A stretch of DNA of 64,000 nt from Linyphia triangularis (lineage: Eukaryota; Arthropoda; Arachnida; Araneae; Linyphiidae): the NCBI GenBank assembly GCA_963978545.1, contig OZ021723.1, forward strand, positions 95,028,002 to 95,092,001, in the 5' to 3' direction. The notes beneath the pieces were generated by a model that worked only from the letters and a program-made list of their open reading frames with translations, searched no databases and had not been told where the DNA came from. Position 1 is the first letter of the stretch. The number at the start of each line of letters is the position of its first letter. The translations under genes and the position numbers were made by a program. This document shows positions 42,503 to 54,764 of the stretch, one piece after another.

Positions 42503-43732
42503 CACTATCTGGCCAAAAGTATCCGGACACCCAGTGGTACGGACTTAGAGCGTCCTGAGGCACATATTAATATGATGTTGGTCCCCCTTTTGCATCGATG
42601 ACAGCCTGCACACGTTTGGGAAGACTTTCCACTAATTTTTAATAGGTGACCATAGGAATTGCCTTCCAGGCGTCCATCACAGCTGAAGTGAGTGCTTGCA
42701 GTGAAGATGGTCGATTTGGCTGGCTACGTAATCTGCGCTCTAATTCGTCCCAAAGGTGTTCTATGGGATTTAGATCGGGGCTCTGAGAAGGCCAGTCCAG
42801 TTTTTGAACACCCATTTCGGCAAACCACGTCTGTGCAAGCCTCGATGTGTGAATGGAGCAGTTATCCTGCTGGAAGAGAAATGGGCCTTCCCCGAAATAT
42901 TGCCATAGAGTTGGGAGTGCAGCATTGTCCAGAATGTCCACATACATATCAGAGTTCATGTTTCCAACCACAGGAACTAACGGACCCAGGCCAAACCACG
43001 AGAAACACCTCCACACCATTATGCTTTCACCACCAAACTTAACAGTCGGCAGAATGCAGTCACTATAGAAACGTTCCCAGGGCATCCGCCAAACCCAGAC
43101 TCGTCCATCCGACTGCCAGACTGTAAGGCGAGATTCATCACTCCAAAGAACAGTTTTCCACATGTCCACAGTCCAATGACGGGGAGCTCTACACCATTGG
43201 AATCGATGCTTCGCATTCTGTGGAGTGATGTTTGTCTTATGAGCGGCTGCACGACCATGGAATCCCAAGTCTTTTAACTCTCAACGGACAGTCCTGCTGC
43301 TAACACTAACGCCTGATGAACTTTGGAACTCCTGAGAAATTTCCATCAACGAGGACTTGCGATTTTGTTTCACTACCGTTTTCAGAGTTCTGCGGCTGCG
43401 TTCACCAAGTGTTTTCGGCCTAACGGTTCGTTTTTCCGCCGTTTCACTGCCTCGACGTTTCTACTTCACAATTACATCCCTCTCAGTGGATTTAGGCTTC
43501 TGTAGAATGTCCGCCATCTCACAAACTGATTTCCCACAAAGGTGGCATCCCACTATTCTGCCACGATCAAACTCACTAAGCTCCTTTGACTTACTTATTG
43601 CCTCACAAACGCATAAATACAATCTGACAAACCACTACCAACACTTTTATAGCTTTCAATTACGTATCAAATTGCGTCACTCGCCAGAACCACTTTTTTA
43701 AGGGGTGTCCGGATACTTTTGGCCAGATAGTG
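42503..43732 (-). mobile_element. Tc1/mariner element A
   Basis: Perfect 30-bp terminal inverted repeats (beginning CACTATCTGGCCAAAAGTAT) are flanked by TA duplications at 42501-42502 and 43733-43734. The element is 1,230 bp, with one minus-strand transposase pseudogene. It sits in the tandemly duplicated 3' flank of the peptide genes: the flanking sequence continues across the insertion and aligns with uninterrupted sequence near 38.3 kb. Confidence 0.92.
42567..43598 (-). pseudogene. Tc1 transposase A, three stops and lost start
   Basis: The reading frame is 344 codons with no frameshift, the usual length for the family. The expected ATG is ATA (43598-43596). In-frame stops lie at codon 46 (TAG, 43463-43461), codon 106 (TGA, 43283-43281) and codon 320 (TAA, 42641-42639). 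An N-terminal helix-turn-helix region and a DD34E core are recognisable: D in LWSDESRL, D in FQQDNCSIH and E in [13 protein letters not shown]. All three catalytic residues remain, so decay is by nonsense changes only. Not expressible as is. Confidence 0.9.
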
Positions 43733-44310
43733 TACTCCAAGACAATAAATATATGTTTTAATGAAATAAAAAGTTTAATTTTTTCTCTTTGGATAACATT
43801 CCACAATTAGCAATTAAGAATTCTCGACTAAATACTTAAACAAATATTTTTAATCAAGTAAAAAAACATTTTTTTTTTTTTGCTGTATTTTTTATATTAA
43901 GTTGTGATAAAGTGGTCTGGATGAATTTCTATGAAACTTCTGGCATGTATTCATACCATCCCAGAGGTAAAGATTTTTTAAAAACTTTACAATAATTCAG
44001 TTTGGGTTGGTTCTACGAATTCAATAATTCGCTTGGTTTTAGTTATTTTTTTTTTATTATTATTATTATTACTTGCGTAAATTTATTATCTGTTAAACTC
44101 AAGAGTAGATTGTTTTAAATATTTAAAATAAAATGTTAGAAGTCATCCATCCATTTTTATGAGTCGAAATAAAATTTAACTGAGCAAATATATGTGGCAT
44201 ATTCGCCAGCATATAAATGTACAAAGTGACACTGTTAAACTTAGAGTGTTATAATTGGGTTGTACGTAATTCGGCATTATTTTCTTTGAAATCAAAACTA
44301 AAAAAAAAAC

Positions 44311-45839
44311 TCATTATTGGGAAGATTTTTTTGCGGCAATCAGTAAATTTAGTTAATACGGGTGATTTGGCCATACTTTTCTAACATATTAATCATTTCT
44401 AAGGATTTCAAACTTTTTAACCATATATTCAGCAAACAGTTGCTAATATACATTATACAACGTACATTTTGCAAATAAAAGTCGGATTTTCTTATTTAAC
44501 AATCTGCTGCACTGAATTGCCTCAATTATGCGATTTTATGCTTCTTTTGCTTGAAATGTAGCATATATGCCCACAAAAAGTTTCCTCGATGAATATTTTC
44601 TAAATTTAAGTAACTTTAATGCATAAAAAACTTTATTGTTTTAGATCAGTGAAATAAAATTCGTAAAAAAACTTTTTTTGTAAGGTTAGTAAATGAAGTA
44701 ATTTACATACAATTTATGTACAATTACAAATGTTAAATAAGTACTGCAACAGATATATCCATATGCTGCAGTTCCCGTGTTTGCTCCATTAACTTGCATT
44801 CAGATTCTTGAGCTTCTACAAGATATGGCATATCTCCCCGTCAAATTACGACAGATTCTGAACCTTGTATACCCAACTTCAATGCTGTTTCAGTTTATTT
44901 TAGTCTTTGCAATTGCATTGATAACAATACTTTAGGAATAAAAAAAATTCACGCCGAAGACGATATGTGTCAATTTGATTAAAGAAACTGCCAAGTTTGA
45001 ATACTCACACTTACCTGTATTTTGACCTTACATCAGAAGTTCTTTTATATCTGTTAATTCCAGCAGATATTTGAATATATATATATATATTTATTTTATA
45101 TTTATATAAAATAAATATATATATATATATATATATAATATATATATAAATATATATATTATATAAAATAAATTGTATAGGGGTTATACTATTTGAAACG
45201 TGACTTTTAATATAGCTCAGTTACTACTTGCACATACAATGTACAAAAAATAAAATTAAAATGTGATTATGAACATGGGCAGGATTATTTGTAAGGGGAA
45301 GCAAGATTGCTAGAATTTTGTTTCATTCGTTAATTTTTAAGAAATGTTGATTGCAAATGACTAAGGAAATGTTAATTAACAAATATGCATCAATTTTCAT
45401 TTTGATAATAAACAAAACGTACGGTGTATATTTTTGAAATCCTATCTTCTATGTATTTTATTAGGTGTTCAACGCAACCATATTTAGAAGAAAATAAAAT
45501 TCTTTTACAAGAAAGAAATGATAAAAATACCCCCCAAAAAAAATATTATTTTTAACGGTTTTCTTGTTTTTCATCTTCCAAGTAGTACTCGTGGTATTTA
45601 AAGTAGCAGTGTTTCGAACAGAAAGAGCAAAAGACACAATAAATGAAACATAAACACCTATTTTTTAAAATCCTTTATATGCATTGTTAATTTTAATGTG
45701 CAATTGCAATTTTTTGAGTTCAGATCGTTTTCATAGTGCTTGACAACTACGAAAAAAAAACATCCATTCCAAACTATTTGTGGGCTCATTAGTAATTCAA
45801 ATCGCCAAAAGAAGCTTTTGTAAAAGTGGCCTTTTAGTG
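44311..45839. other. No gene seen
   Basis: AT-rich spacer between duplicated peptide segments, with only the AT microsatellite at 45077 recognisable. Confidence 0.55.
45077..45172 (+). repeat. AT-rich palindromic microsatellite
   Basis: Two (AT)n runs are joined by TTTATTTTATATTTATATAA-type sequence, so the tract is largely self-complementary. Confidence 0.85.
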
Positions 45840-46430
45840 TTTGTGATAGTAACAACCACAAATATTTGATAGACTGCAGTGTCATCGAAATCAAATCAAT
45901 CTGCCAAGTTCCTGCTCGATTGGATGAAGGCAAGTCTGTTAATTAGTCATCCGAAACAAAAATAGTGGTGTGAAAAAGCTGCTTTTTAGTGATAGTGACA
46001 CTAAGGGTATAGAGGGGCCAGTAGGCGCCGGTACAGTGCATCGATACTTTTTTGATAGCTGGTACGGCGTAACGCCACTTTTTTGAACAAGTAATCAATA
46101 ATAACTCCAATAATCTTTACACAATGTATTATGATAAAAATGAGTGGGAAAATAAATAGGTAAATAAATAGGTAAATAAAGAGTATTCAGCTTTTTTGTA
46201 TGGTAAATTATGTAAATCATTGTAAATTTGCATTTTATAATAAAGAAAAAACTCCAACTACAGTACCATCATGATCTAAAAGTTTGCGTACCGATATTTT
46301 TTTTTTAGCACTACAACACTGGCAGACTGCCTCAAAAACGTGATAGACTGCATCGTCATCGACATGCAATCTGTCAAGTTTCTGCTCATTTGGATGGCGG
46401 CATTTGCTTTAATTAGCCCTCCCTAGATTT
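45840..46430 (+). repeat. Pair of direct repeats
   Basis: TAGACTGCAGTGTCATCGAA...CAATCTGCCAAGTTCCTGCTC (45870-45935) recurs as TAGACTGCATCGTCATCGAC...CAATCTGTCAAGTTTCTGCTC (46340-46400), about 475 bp apart. Confidence 0.6.
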
Positions 46431-46464
46431 GAACTCCACACACAAACAAAATTAATGTTAATAT

Positions 46465-47327
46465 TGTTGCGTTGTACGGGTTCGAAAGATTTGACGCCAA
46501 AGCAGATCAAAACTTGTAGAAATTTATTCCAAAATAAATCTTCACAGTTCTCTACAGCTCCATAACTTCTCGTTCTAGTAGACAAAATACAGCTCTTTTC
46601 ACCTCAATAGAGCACAAAACAGCAGTTAAAAACTTGACAACTGCTAAATCGCCGCAAAAGACAATGCAATACAGTTCGCTCAGTATCTCCAGTCAACTAA
46701 TTCAGTGACTCAAAATCCAAGCACTGACTCAAGTCAGGAATACAGCTCTCACAATGAACGTTGAGAGACAACTAACTCAGTGATTCAAAATCAACCAACT
46801 TCAGTCAACTAACGGACTCAGCTAACAATTAGCTCCGTGACTCAAAAACAGTCAACAACTAACTAACCCTACTCACGGCCGTCCTTATATAGGAGAGGTG
46901 AACATACGTGAACTTTCCAGAGATAGACATTTGGAGAACTTTCCAGATTGTAATCGAAAAGTCCTATATGTCCTACATGGGATACATGTACCTATACATG
47001 TATCGAAAATGTCGCCAAATAGTCACAAAGTTTGGCGACATTTGGCGATTTCTCGCCAGATTTGGCGACAAAAATTAGTTGCCAAGACCGTCGCCAACTT
47101 GGCTCTATCTCGCCAATTTGGCGAGATTCCCATTACCAAAATGTTAAATGCCCTGCTCCTTAAAACTCGCTTCCCAGAGTTACCTCTGTAAAACCCGTTA
47201 TCAAGCGATTACACACATATTGCAGGGAAACAAACCATTGCATTGCCTTATGCGAAATGTACAGAAATTTATCTATTTACAAAACTAACACTACGAAATA
47301 TTTACAAATATACAAAAATTCGTAACA
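46465..47327 (-). repeat. Solo LTR, copy 2 (minus)
   Basis: 863 bp, inverted relative to copy 3, with TGTTGCG and CGTAACA ends and ATAT duplications (46461-46464, 47328-47331). It has extra ACTCAGTGACTCAA-type repeats near 46700-46860, which account for its greater length. Confidence 0.78.
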
Positions 47328-47589
47328 ATATAAAGGATTTAAAAATACAAAAGAGTGGTGATTTCTTCCAAATTAAAATAATAATAATAATAATAATAAA
47401 AATAGAACATGGAAGTAATATAGGAAATGCTCATTTAAAAATATATATAAAGGTCTAATATCTCATAACTAACAAATAAAAATCTAAACAGTTTCCAGGA
47501 ATTAAGAGAACATATAAATGATTATACAAAAATGAATAAATTGATACTGAGACAAGTGATGCCTGAAAACCACTTCTCAATTGCAATAA

Positions 47590-47801
47590 ATCAGCTATAA
47601 AAACCCGAGCTTAGGAAATAAACAAGAAGCTTAAAATAGTAATAATAATAAATACTCAGTGTAACATTGAACCGGAGCTCAAAATGGCATTTGTGCTTCT
47701 ATTTACTTGGAATTAATACGTTTTTTCCAATTATATTTTAATTTTCAAAAGCCAGGGAGATGTAAGTGCACTCCTATGAACCCTTCCTGGTGGCGCCCAT
47801 G
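47590..47801 (-). repeat. Partial CATGGGC-ended hAT-like copy
   Basis: It ends CTTCCTGGTGGCGCCCATG at 47801 and contains TGTAAGTGCACTCCTATG, the inverse of the left end of the copy at 1974. The far boundary is uncertain. Confidence 0.5.
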
Positions 47802-48225
47802 ATTATGAAGTGTATGGCAAAATATTGAATATTGGTGCCATTTTAACTGTCTCTCAGCCAAGTTCAAACTTTAGTTTTTAAGTTTTTGAAAAGGAAGTAA
47901 AGAAAATCGAAAAAAGACATGGAACTACAAAATGATCATCAAAAAGCTAAAAATATTTGAAAATATCGATATATCGGTGACTTTTATTGATATTTAAAAA
48001 AAATATTGTTAAAAATATCGTTGTAGAGATATATCGCCGACCTCTAATGTTTATTTATGAAACTAAACAAGGAATTACAGACAGAGATAAAAAAAAAAGA
48101 AGAAAAAAAAAGACTTTTCATAAATTATAAGATGACGTCATACTTGCGTCATGAACAAAATTATGTTTAAATTCAAAGTAAACAGCAAAAACTGACATTA
48201 ATAGTAAAGGTCAAAATTCATGGGC

Positions 48226-48656
48226 GCCAGTCGTCAAATGAGACCAATTCTGACGTTTTGGTGACCATGGATTAGACGAATAATGGAACACAAATTCGCG
48301 ATACCCGGGCGTACAGATCATTCATTTGTAGCCTTCGACGAACAATAGTGGCAGATATCTTCTTATCAATGGAATGGCCGCTGCAACCATAGTTCCACAC
48401 GCGTGGAGGCCGATCTTCGATTCCGCTTGGCTACAACAAAAATATATCGATCTTCCGCGGTGGTCGTAACCCTTGGACGACCGACTACAGGTCTGTGGAC
48501 AACAGTTCGACTGGTTTGGAATCGTTTTCATAATCTTGAAATGACGGATTGCTAAACGCCGAAAAAAAGAACGACTTTTGTAATAGACTGTCCTGCTTCA
48601 ATACGTCCGACAGACCGCCAGCGCTCAGAGTCTTTCATTCGTCTTCTGGAAGCCAT
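48226..48656 (-). pseudogene. N-terminal relic of a third Tc1-type transposase
   Basis: From ATG at 48656 the minus strand codes MASRRRMKDSERWRSVGRIE, a helix-turn-helix with a stop inside it, then VGRPRVTTAEDRYIFVVAKR and, after two adjacent stops, TIVRRRLQMNDLYARVSRIC. This is the DNA-binding half of a Tc1 transposase. The DDE half is missing. I did not find paired terminal repeats. Confidence 0.72.
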
Positions 48657-50166
48657 AGAAACACATCTAGCTTGAAAACAAATCGTACGAATGTTCTAAA
48701 TATCTTTCATCAGCACTTACATGCAACTCCTGTAACCCTTCACAATGCCGACTTCTTATACGACTGCCTGTTTTGCATATTTCTTGACGAAACCGTGATT
48801 GGCTGCTACCTAACATATTTGCATAGTCCCTTCTACCTCTGCAGCAAATTTCAGATTCTTTAATTCAGATTGGCTTACGGAAATTAACGTTTTCCTTTCC
48901 GTGCTTAACTTTTGGAAGAGATTGTAAATACTTTGATTTTGAGAAACCCAGAAAGCCAAAAATAAAATATCTAGAAAATATTTTGAAACATAATAAACGT
49001 CTTGACTGTCAGGAAAATTTGAAATTAGTTACATTTATTGCTGTATTATAATTTTATTTTACGAGACAGAATTCTTCTTAAACCAAAATTATGTTTTTAA
49101 ATTAAAAAGCCTTATATTTACACATTATTCCTTCGTACCATAACTCGATTTAGGCATGTGTGAGAAGGTGAAAATCTTTAAAACTGGTTCCAAAAACAAA
49201 AACATCTCACGGGAAATAAATGACCCAAACACTCAGGATTCTTAAACGAAAATATTCAAAAATATCAAAACTTTCAAACGAATTTCAATACACTCCTATA
49301 CTTTTTCCAAAAATAACTCAACCGACATCAAAACGAAAATAACTCTAACGCTGCGTCTTCTAAAATTTGTCCAGAGCTACATTTCTCAAGTTTGAAGTAA
49401 TGCAATAAGTCATTTTAGGCGGCTCAGATCTATTAACCAATTACCTGTACATCATATTCTTGATAATATCCCCAGAAATAATCAAGTTTTGTGTGTTCAG
49501 GGCTTCGAGGTGGTCCTGCTATGGGAACTACTGTTCACATGTAAGGCTTGACGCACACTTACGGAGATATGGAAAAGAAGGAGGAAAACTGACCATGGGC
49601 GTAAGATCAGTCAACAAAAGCCGAAACAGGCCTTGTTTATCTAAAATGCGGGCTATCCAAATTAATAGAAACGAATCTAAAAAAAGGAAAAACATTTCGA
49701 TAAACTGGTGCCTTTGTAGTAGTTAGAAAATATCATACATGAGTTTACAGCAGTGCTTATATAAACTTTAGACTTCAATTGACGCCTCAAAAGGATACAC
49801 AAAGGTTTAAAAAAAAAAAAAAAAAACATTTCTATCCATTGAAAAAATTAACCTGCAAAACAGAAGACAATTTACTAGTAAATGTCATCAGCATTGAAAT
49901 TACTGCTCTGTTGTTGGAGTTAGAGAGAAAGCAATTCTATTATTACCATGCAGTAACTAAGTATTTCTCATGAGATTGTAACTACTACATAACCCAAGAA
50001 ACGTCACAGAACTCACTGAAACAATAGCTAGAAATAATGGTTTTCAAATCGTTTATCAAGCACACGTCTTTGTTCTAAACTAACTTTAAGTAGGGTCCTG
50101 AACAAATATTTAATTTATGTATTCAAATGATGCGAAATGGCATGAGAAACCTAGCGCTGCATTGTT

Positions 50167-50176
50167 TATATATATA
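50167..50176 (+). promoter_or_regulatory. TATA box of the broken peptide unit
   Basis: TATATATATA lies about 95 bp upstream of the frameshifted exon 1, at the position aligned with the TATA boxes of the other units. The promoter has therefore outlived the coding exon. Confidence 0.5.
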
Positions 50177-50267
50177 ACCAAATTTCTGACTGAACATCAG
50201 AAAAGCATCCTAGCCTTGTCTCCTAGTAAACGTTAGTCTAAACCATTCTTTCGATGTGCTTAAAAAA

Positions 50268-50325
50268 ATGAAGTTCGCAATGCTAGTTAGTGTCCCTGCT
50301 TCTTACTGTAGCTCTGGTACTATCG
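50268..50325 (+). pseudogene. Broken signal-peptide exon of a third peptide unit
   Basis: This aligns with exon 1 of units 1 and 4, but is 58 nt rather than 54. Four extra bases (AGTG type, near 50288) shift the frame, so the hydrophobic leader is destroyed, although the GTAAG donor survives. About 1 kb of upstream flank and parts of intron 1 (to about 54.7 kb) still align with unit 1. No exon 2 was found before the homology ends. Confidence 0.65.
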
Positions 50326-50699
50326 GTAAGATTTTAGATTTTTCATATTTCAGTCTCCCGAACTAATTTGACTTTCTGATTTGTTTCTTATGGTTTTAAT
50401 TTGCTGTCTCGGATAATATACAAAGGGTATACAGAAACCTGTGATGTAGTTACCAAATGTAATGTGCATAAAGAATGTTCGAAATATCCGTATAAAAGAA
50501 AGTATTTTTTTTTTTTTATGTTCTCTGTTAAAATAGTCTTTATTACGAGAAGCAATAAAATATATTTGAATTGCTTGACTGTAAAAGAGATGAAAAAGCT
50601 AATCTTTCAGGAGATTAAAAACAAAACAAAAAAACGGTTGGGATAAAAACAACATCCAAATTAGGATTCAAAGTACATTTAGTGTATTTAACATTAAAA

Positions 50700-52365
50700 A
50701 ATTTAGCTATTTATGAGTGCAATTTTTTTTATTTTTTTTTATAATTTTTGTTTTTGATTAGCCATCATATTTTGTGGCATGAATTTTGTGGAAGTCCCCT
50801 TTTGAACATCAAACTGAATAAATCTTGCAATTCTAGAAAGAAAATTATTACAAAGCCTAATTACAAAAACTCAAATAAAACAAAACAAAAAAATATTAAT
50901 CTTTGTTTGAGTTTCTGATTTAAAATTTGATAAAGTTAGTTTTTAAAGTCATCTAGTTTTATTTAAGTTAAAAAAAAAAGAATTGCAACAACGAATTTTA
51001 TTCCTGTACTTGATGGTCACTTGAAGATCACAGTGGGTAAGTTTGGATCTCTTGTCAGAATGCCAGATTCTCTCCTGGAATGTACTTCATAGTTTTCCCT
51101 ATGTCATCCATTATTCCTGCCATAATTGTTCTTCTGGTCGTCATTGTTTCATTGGGAAAGTTTGAATCTTTTTTTGGTATATTTCTCAAAAAAAAAAAAA
51201 AAATGTGTCCTCCCTAGAGAAAACACCCTATTCCCAAACTCGCCTCACCACCAATGAAAATATTCTGCAAATTTAATTCAAAGCTCAGTCTATCTTTTTT
51301 GTTGTTGGTCACTTGAAGATATCAATAAGTTCATAAAAGTGCATTGTTATGTAGCTATTTCTCAATATAGACATTAACACAAAAAAATGCGAACAGATTT
51401 TGTTAAGTTACTTTGAAAAGAGCACTGTCTTTCTAACCTACTAGCATGGTTTAACTTAAAGCAAAAACTGCTTTAAGGGGACCTGGGACTCAAAATTCTA
51501 AATTCTTTAATTTTAGAATTATATTTTAAGAAAATGTTATGCAGTAAACTATGATGCTTTAAAACTTAAAGAACTATTTAAAAAAAAAAATTTAATTACA
51601 AAACTTCAACATTTTGATATTTCCTAAATTTTATATATTTAAAAAACTTTTTTAAAAAATCACTTTATTTTTATATAAAATTACTTCTTTTAACTCATAT
51701 AAAAAATGCCTTCTTGATTTTTCCATAAAGTAATTTAAACTTTTCAGGATAATACCCATGCCCCCCTCCCCACTTATAAAACAACTGAAATCATTCCTCC
51801 CACTTTTAAAAACACTCAATCCGTCTAAAAACTACTAAAGAAAAACAACATTAACATCTAAATGTAGTGACACTGAGAAAAAGTTATTTTTTTACATTCA
51901 AAAGTTTTAAAGCTATTTATAGTGTGTATACATCATACTATTATAAAAATGTATTATACTACTTTGTGTAAAGATATAAGTATTTTTATTAACAAATACT
52001 GCTCATTTAGTCAACTTTTAATTTAAAAAAAACTTTTTTTAATGTAAAATTTCAATTTTTGTTCCATATAAAGACAAGCTATTATTTAAAAAAACATTTT
52101 TTAGAGTTCTCTATTAATTTAATTTCTTTAAAGTATGCACATTTAGTAGCACTATTTAAATTCAAATATTAAATAAAATCTAAAATAAAAGAAGTTTACT
52201 ATAAATAAATATTACTTCTCTTTATCTCTTACTTCCATTTAAAAAAACTAAGTTGTATAATATTTATTAAAATAATACAGTTGTTTAATGTCAGAGTTTG
52301 GACCCTTATTCAATGTTAGTGTTAGGAAGTATACATTATTTCCTTACTAGTTAATATTTTTATTA
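50700..52365. other. Intron-derived sequence of the broken unit, no gene seen
   Basis: AT-rich, with many A and T runs. A GTCACTTGAAGATC phrase occurs twice (51010, 51310). Nothing else identified. Confidence 0.5.
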
Positions 52366-52367
52366 TA

Positions 52368-53919
52368 CACTGGTGTGCAAAACTTAAGCAACAATGTAAA
52401 AATTTAGCAAATAGCCATGAAATTGCAGAAAAGGAGGTCTGGAGATCAGTACAATGAACACGTAAGTCAGTAGAAACGTCATGCGTATGCAAATATCAGG
52501 AACGAAACGTCAGAGGCGACGTGAGCGTACGCAAAATGCGTGATGTCGGCGCGAACTGCTCAACAATAGAATAAAAGAAAGGACGCAGACGCAATTCAAC
52601 ATATTCGCTGCAAGTGCCAGTGAGTCAGTTCGTGAAAAATGGCTAGAAGAAATCACCTGGACGACTTCACACGTTGAAGAATGATCGGAAAGCTGGAGGA
52701 GGGGTGTACTGTCACCAGTGTAGCTGCAGAGTTCGGAATCAATAAAAGTGTCGTTTCGTGCTCTTGGAAAGCGTTCCAAACCACAGGTACAGCTGTCAGA
52801 AAGGTTGATGGTGGCCACCTGAGGACGACAACTGCAGTGGATGACCGATATATCGTCCTGCAGGCGAAAAGAGGCCGACAGCAGTCAGCAAGCGCCATTG
52901 CTCAGCAACTCTGTACAGCAACAGGGAGACAAGTGTCGCGGTTTACTGTGGCCAGACGCCTTCACAAAGGGGGCCTATTCGCCCGCCGTCCTGAACGCTG
53001 CCACCCGTTGAAAGTTGGCCACCGACGTCACCGTTTACAGTGGTGCAGAGAGAACAAAAACTGGGCAACTGATCAATGGAGTCGTGTCCTCTTTACTAAT
53101 GAGAGTCGGTTCAGTACCGGAAGCGATTCTCAACGCGTTTTGATTTGGAGAGAGGTCGGGACCCGGTTTTATCCCAGTAACATCAAGGAAAGACACCGTA
53201 ATGGTGGTCCTGGAGTTCTTGTCTGGGGAGGCATTATGCTGAACGGGCGAACTGAGCTCCACGTTTTCGACAGATTGTCTGTAACTGGGGATCGCTATTG
53301 TGAGGAGTTACTCCTTCCACATGTGCGACTGTTCCGAGGTGCCATTGGCCCAGACTTCATTTTTATGGATGACAATGCACGACCACATCGGACTCTTGCT
53401 GTTGAGGAGCTACTGGAAAGTGAAGATATCACTCGAATGGATTGGCCAGCATACTCCCCAGATATTTAAATCACGTCGAACTTGTGTGGGATGCTTTGGG
53501 GAGACGCATTGCAACACGCTTACATCCTCCGGAGAACACCCAACAACTCAAACAGATGCTGATTGAGGAATGGGCACTCCTATCGCAAGAAATGTTGCAC
53601 CAGCTGGTTCTGAGTATGCGGAGACGGTGCGAAGCAACCATTGCAGTGAGGGGAGGGCATATCCCATATTAAGGAACATCTGCTTGTTGTTCTTCCTCTT
53701 GGATAGACAATCATGAGTCACGATACTATGCGTTCAATAAAGCTTGATTTTGTTTGATTCCATACCGTATGCATTGTATTCCTTTTTCAGGGCCGATACT
53801 TTCGTCATCTTTTACGTACATAATACTCTCCCATATTTCTGAATTTATTGTCTCTCAGATGATTTTTCGTGGAGTTATGGCAAAAAACCCACCTGTTGCT
53901 TAAGTTTTGCATACCAGTG
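52368..53919 (+). mobile_element. Tc1/mariner element B
   Basis: Terminal inverted repeats of at least 26 bp begin CACTGGTGTGCAAAACTTAA, with one mismatch between ends. They are flanked by TA at 52366-52367 and 53920-53921. The element is 1,552 bp and belongs to a different family from element A. It lies in the broken third peptide unit. Confidence 0.92.
52639..53672 (+). pseudogene. Tc1 transposase B, nonsense, frameshift and catalytic change
   Basis: It starts at ATG 52639 (MARRNHLDDF) and hits TGA at codon 13 (52675). It then runs open to about 53465, where two extra bases (or one lost) shift the frame into NHVELVWDALGRR. The corrected length would be about 343 residues, normal for the family. 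The helix-turn-helix region (SVAAEFGINKSVVS) and a bipartite DNA-binding domain are clear. The first catalytic Asp is replaced by Asn (FTNESRF); the second (FMDDNARPH) and the Glu remain. Confidence 0.9.
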
Positions 53920-54294
53920 TACGATGCGAGATTATAATATTTATCGTTGGGGGGGGGGGGGATACACTTGTCACCAACTTTGGAGCATCTCCACACTTTT
54001 CTTTTCCCACATATACCTTACCTCTGCATACACTACACATAACAAAGGAAGGATAATATTTTAAATTAGTAAAAATAAGAGTACAATATAATTTAAATAC
54101 AACTTTCACTTCAATTGATTCACTAATATCATTAAGAGCGTTATCTTCAGCATAAAATAACTAGATTTAAATATTTCCGAAAATAGTAGTTGTGAATTGT
54201 CCCATAAGTAACACTTCATACTTGTTAAGAGCTACGGAGTTAATTTGTGAGACTTATTTATTTCGTACAAATACTAGTATTAAATAACTGCAAT

Positions 54295-54474
54295 GCCGAC
54301 CAAGCGGTATAGGTGGTTAGCGTGCTAGCCTCTAGACCGCGAGGTTACGGGTTCGAGTCCCGTGATAGGCATGGGTGTTTGTAAATGTATGTTGGCTTAT
54401 CAAATGATGAATGTTTCGGAACATTATAGCCCTCGTGTTGCTGACGGCGTCAGATAATCTGAAAACAACCAACC
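54295..54474 (+). repeat. tRNA-derived SINE, copy 3
   Basis: Same family, with an intact B box (GGTTCGAGTCC). It is flanked by perfect 12-bp duplications AAATAACTGCAA (54282-54293, 54475-54486). It interrupts intron sequence that aligns with unit 1 near 34.15 kb, where the SINE is absent. Confidence 0.88.
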
Positions 54475-54764
54475 AAATAACTGCAACATTTAAGCAGTCA
54501 AACATATATGAAGTAAATTAAGAATGAAGTTCACATTTATAATGAATTAATTCACAAATTACATTTCATTTTGGCAACATTTAACTGCTCTATGACATTA
54601 GTTTAAAATAAATTTATCTCTAAAACTATGACCACTGATCACAAACAACAACTTCTGATTAGAGTTTGCTTATTTTTTTAAATCCTTTATATTAACTTCG
54701 AATTTTTGTGTGTATGTTTGTGGTTTTGTTGATGGCAAATCTACGGAAGCTTAATTAACCTTTT

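Larger units (their letters stand above)
41405..44310 (+). repeat. Tandem duplication around the orphan exon 4
   Basis: The block 41405-41765 is repeated at 43975-44310: GTGTGAATTTATTAACTG against GCGTAAATTTATTATCTG, ATGAGTCAAAATAAAATT against ATGAGTCGAAATAAAATT, and TGTGGCATATTTGCC against TGTGGCATATTCGCC. The period is about 1.3 kb once the Tc1 insertion is discounted. Confidence 0.7.

Noticed and set aside
42692..43068. Plus-strand frames of 71-116 codons
   Set aside because: Antisense shadows of the Tc1 transposase pseudogene.
50401..50646. Cysteine-containing frame GYTETCDVVTKCNVHKECSK after the broken exon 1
   Set aside because: It looked like a cysteine-rich exon, but the sequence aligns with intron 1 of unit 1 on both sides of the foldback insertion, where no frame is kept. 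It is intronic.
52510..53262. Minus-strand frames of 75-102 codons
   Set aside because: Antisense shadows of Tc1 transposase B.
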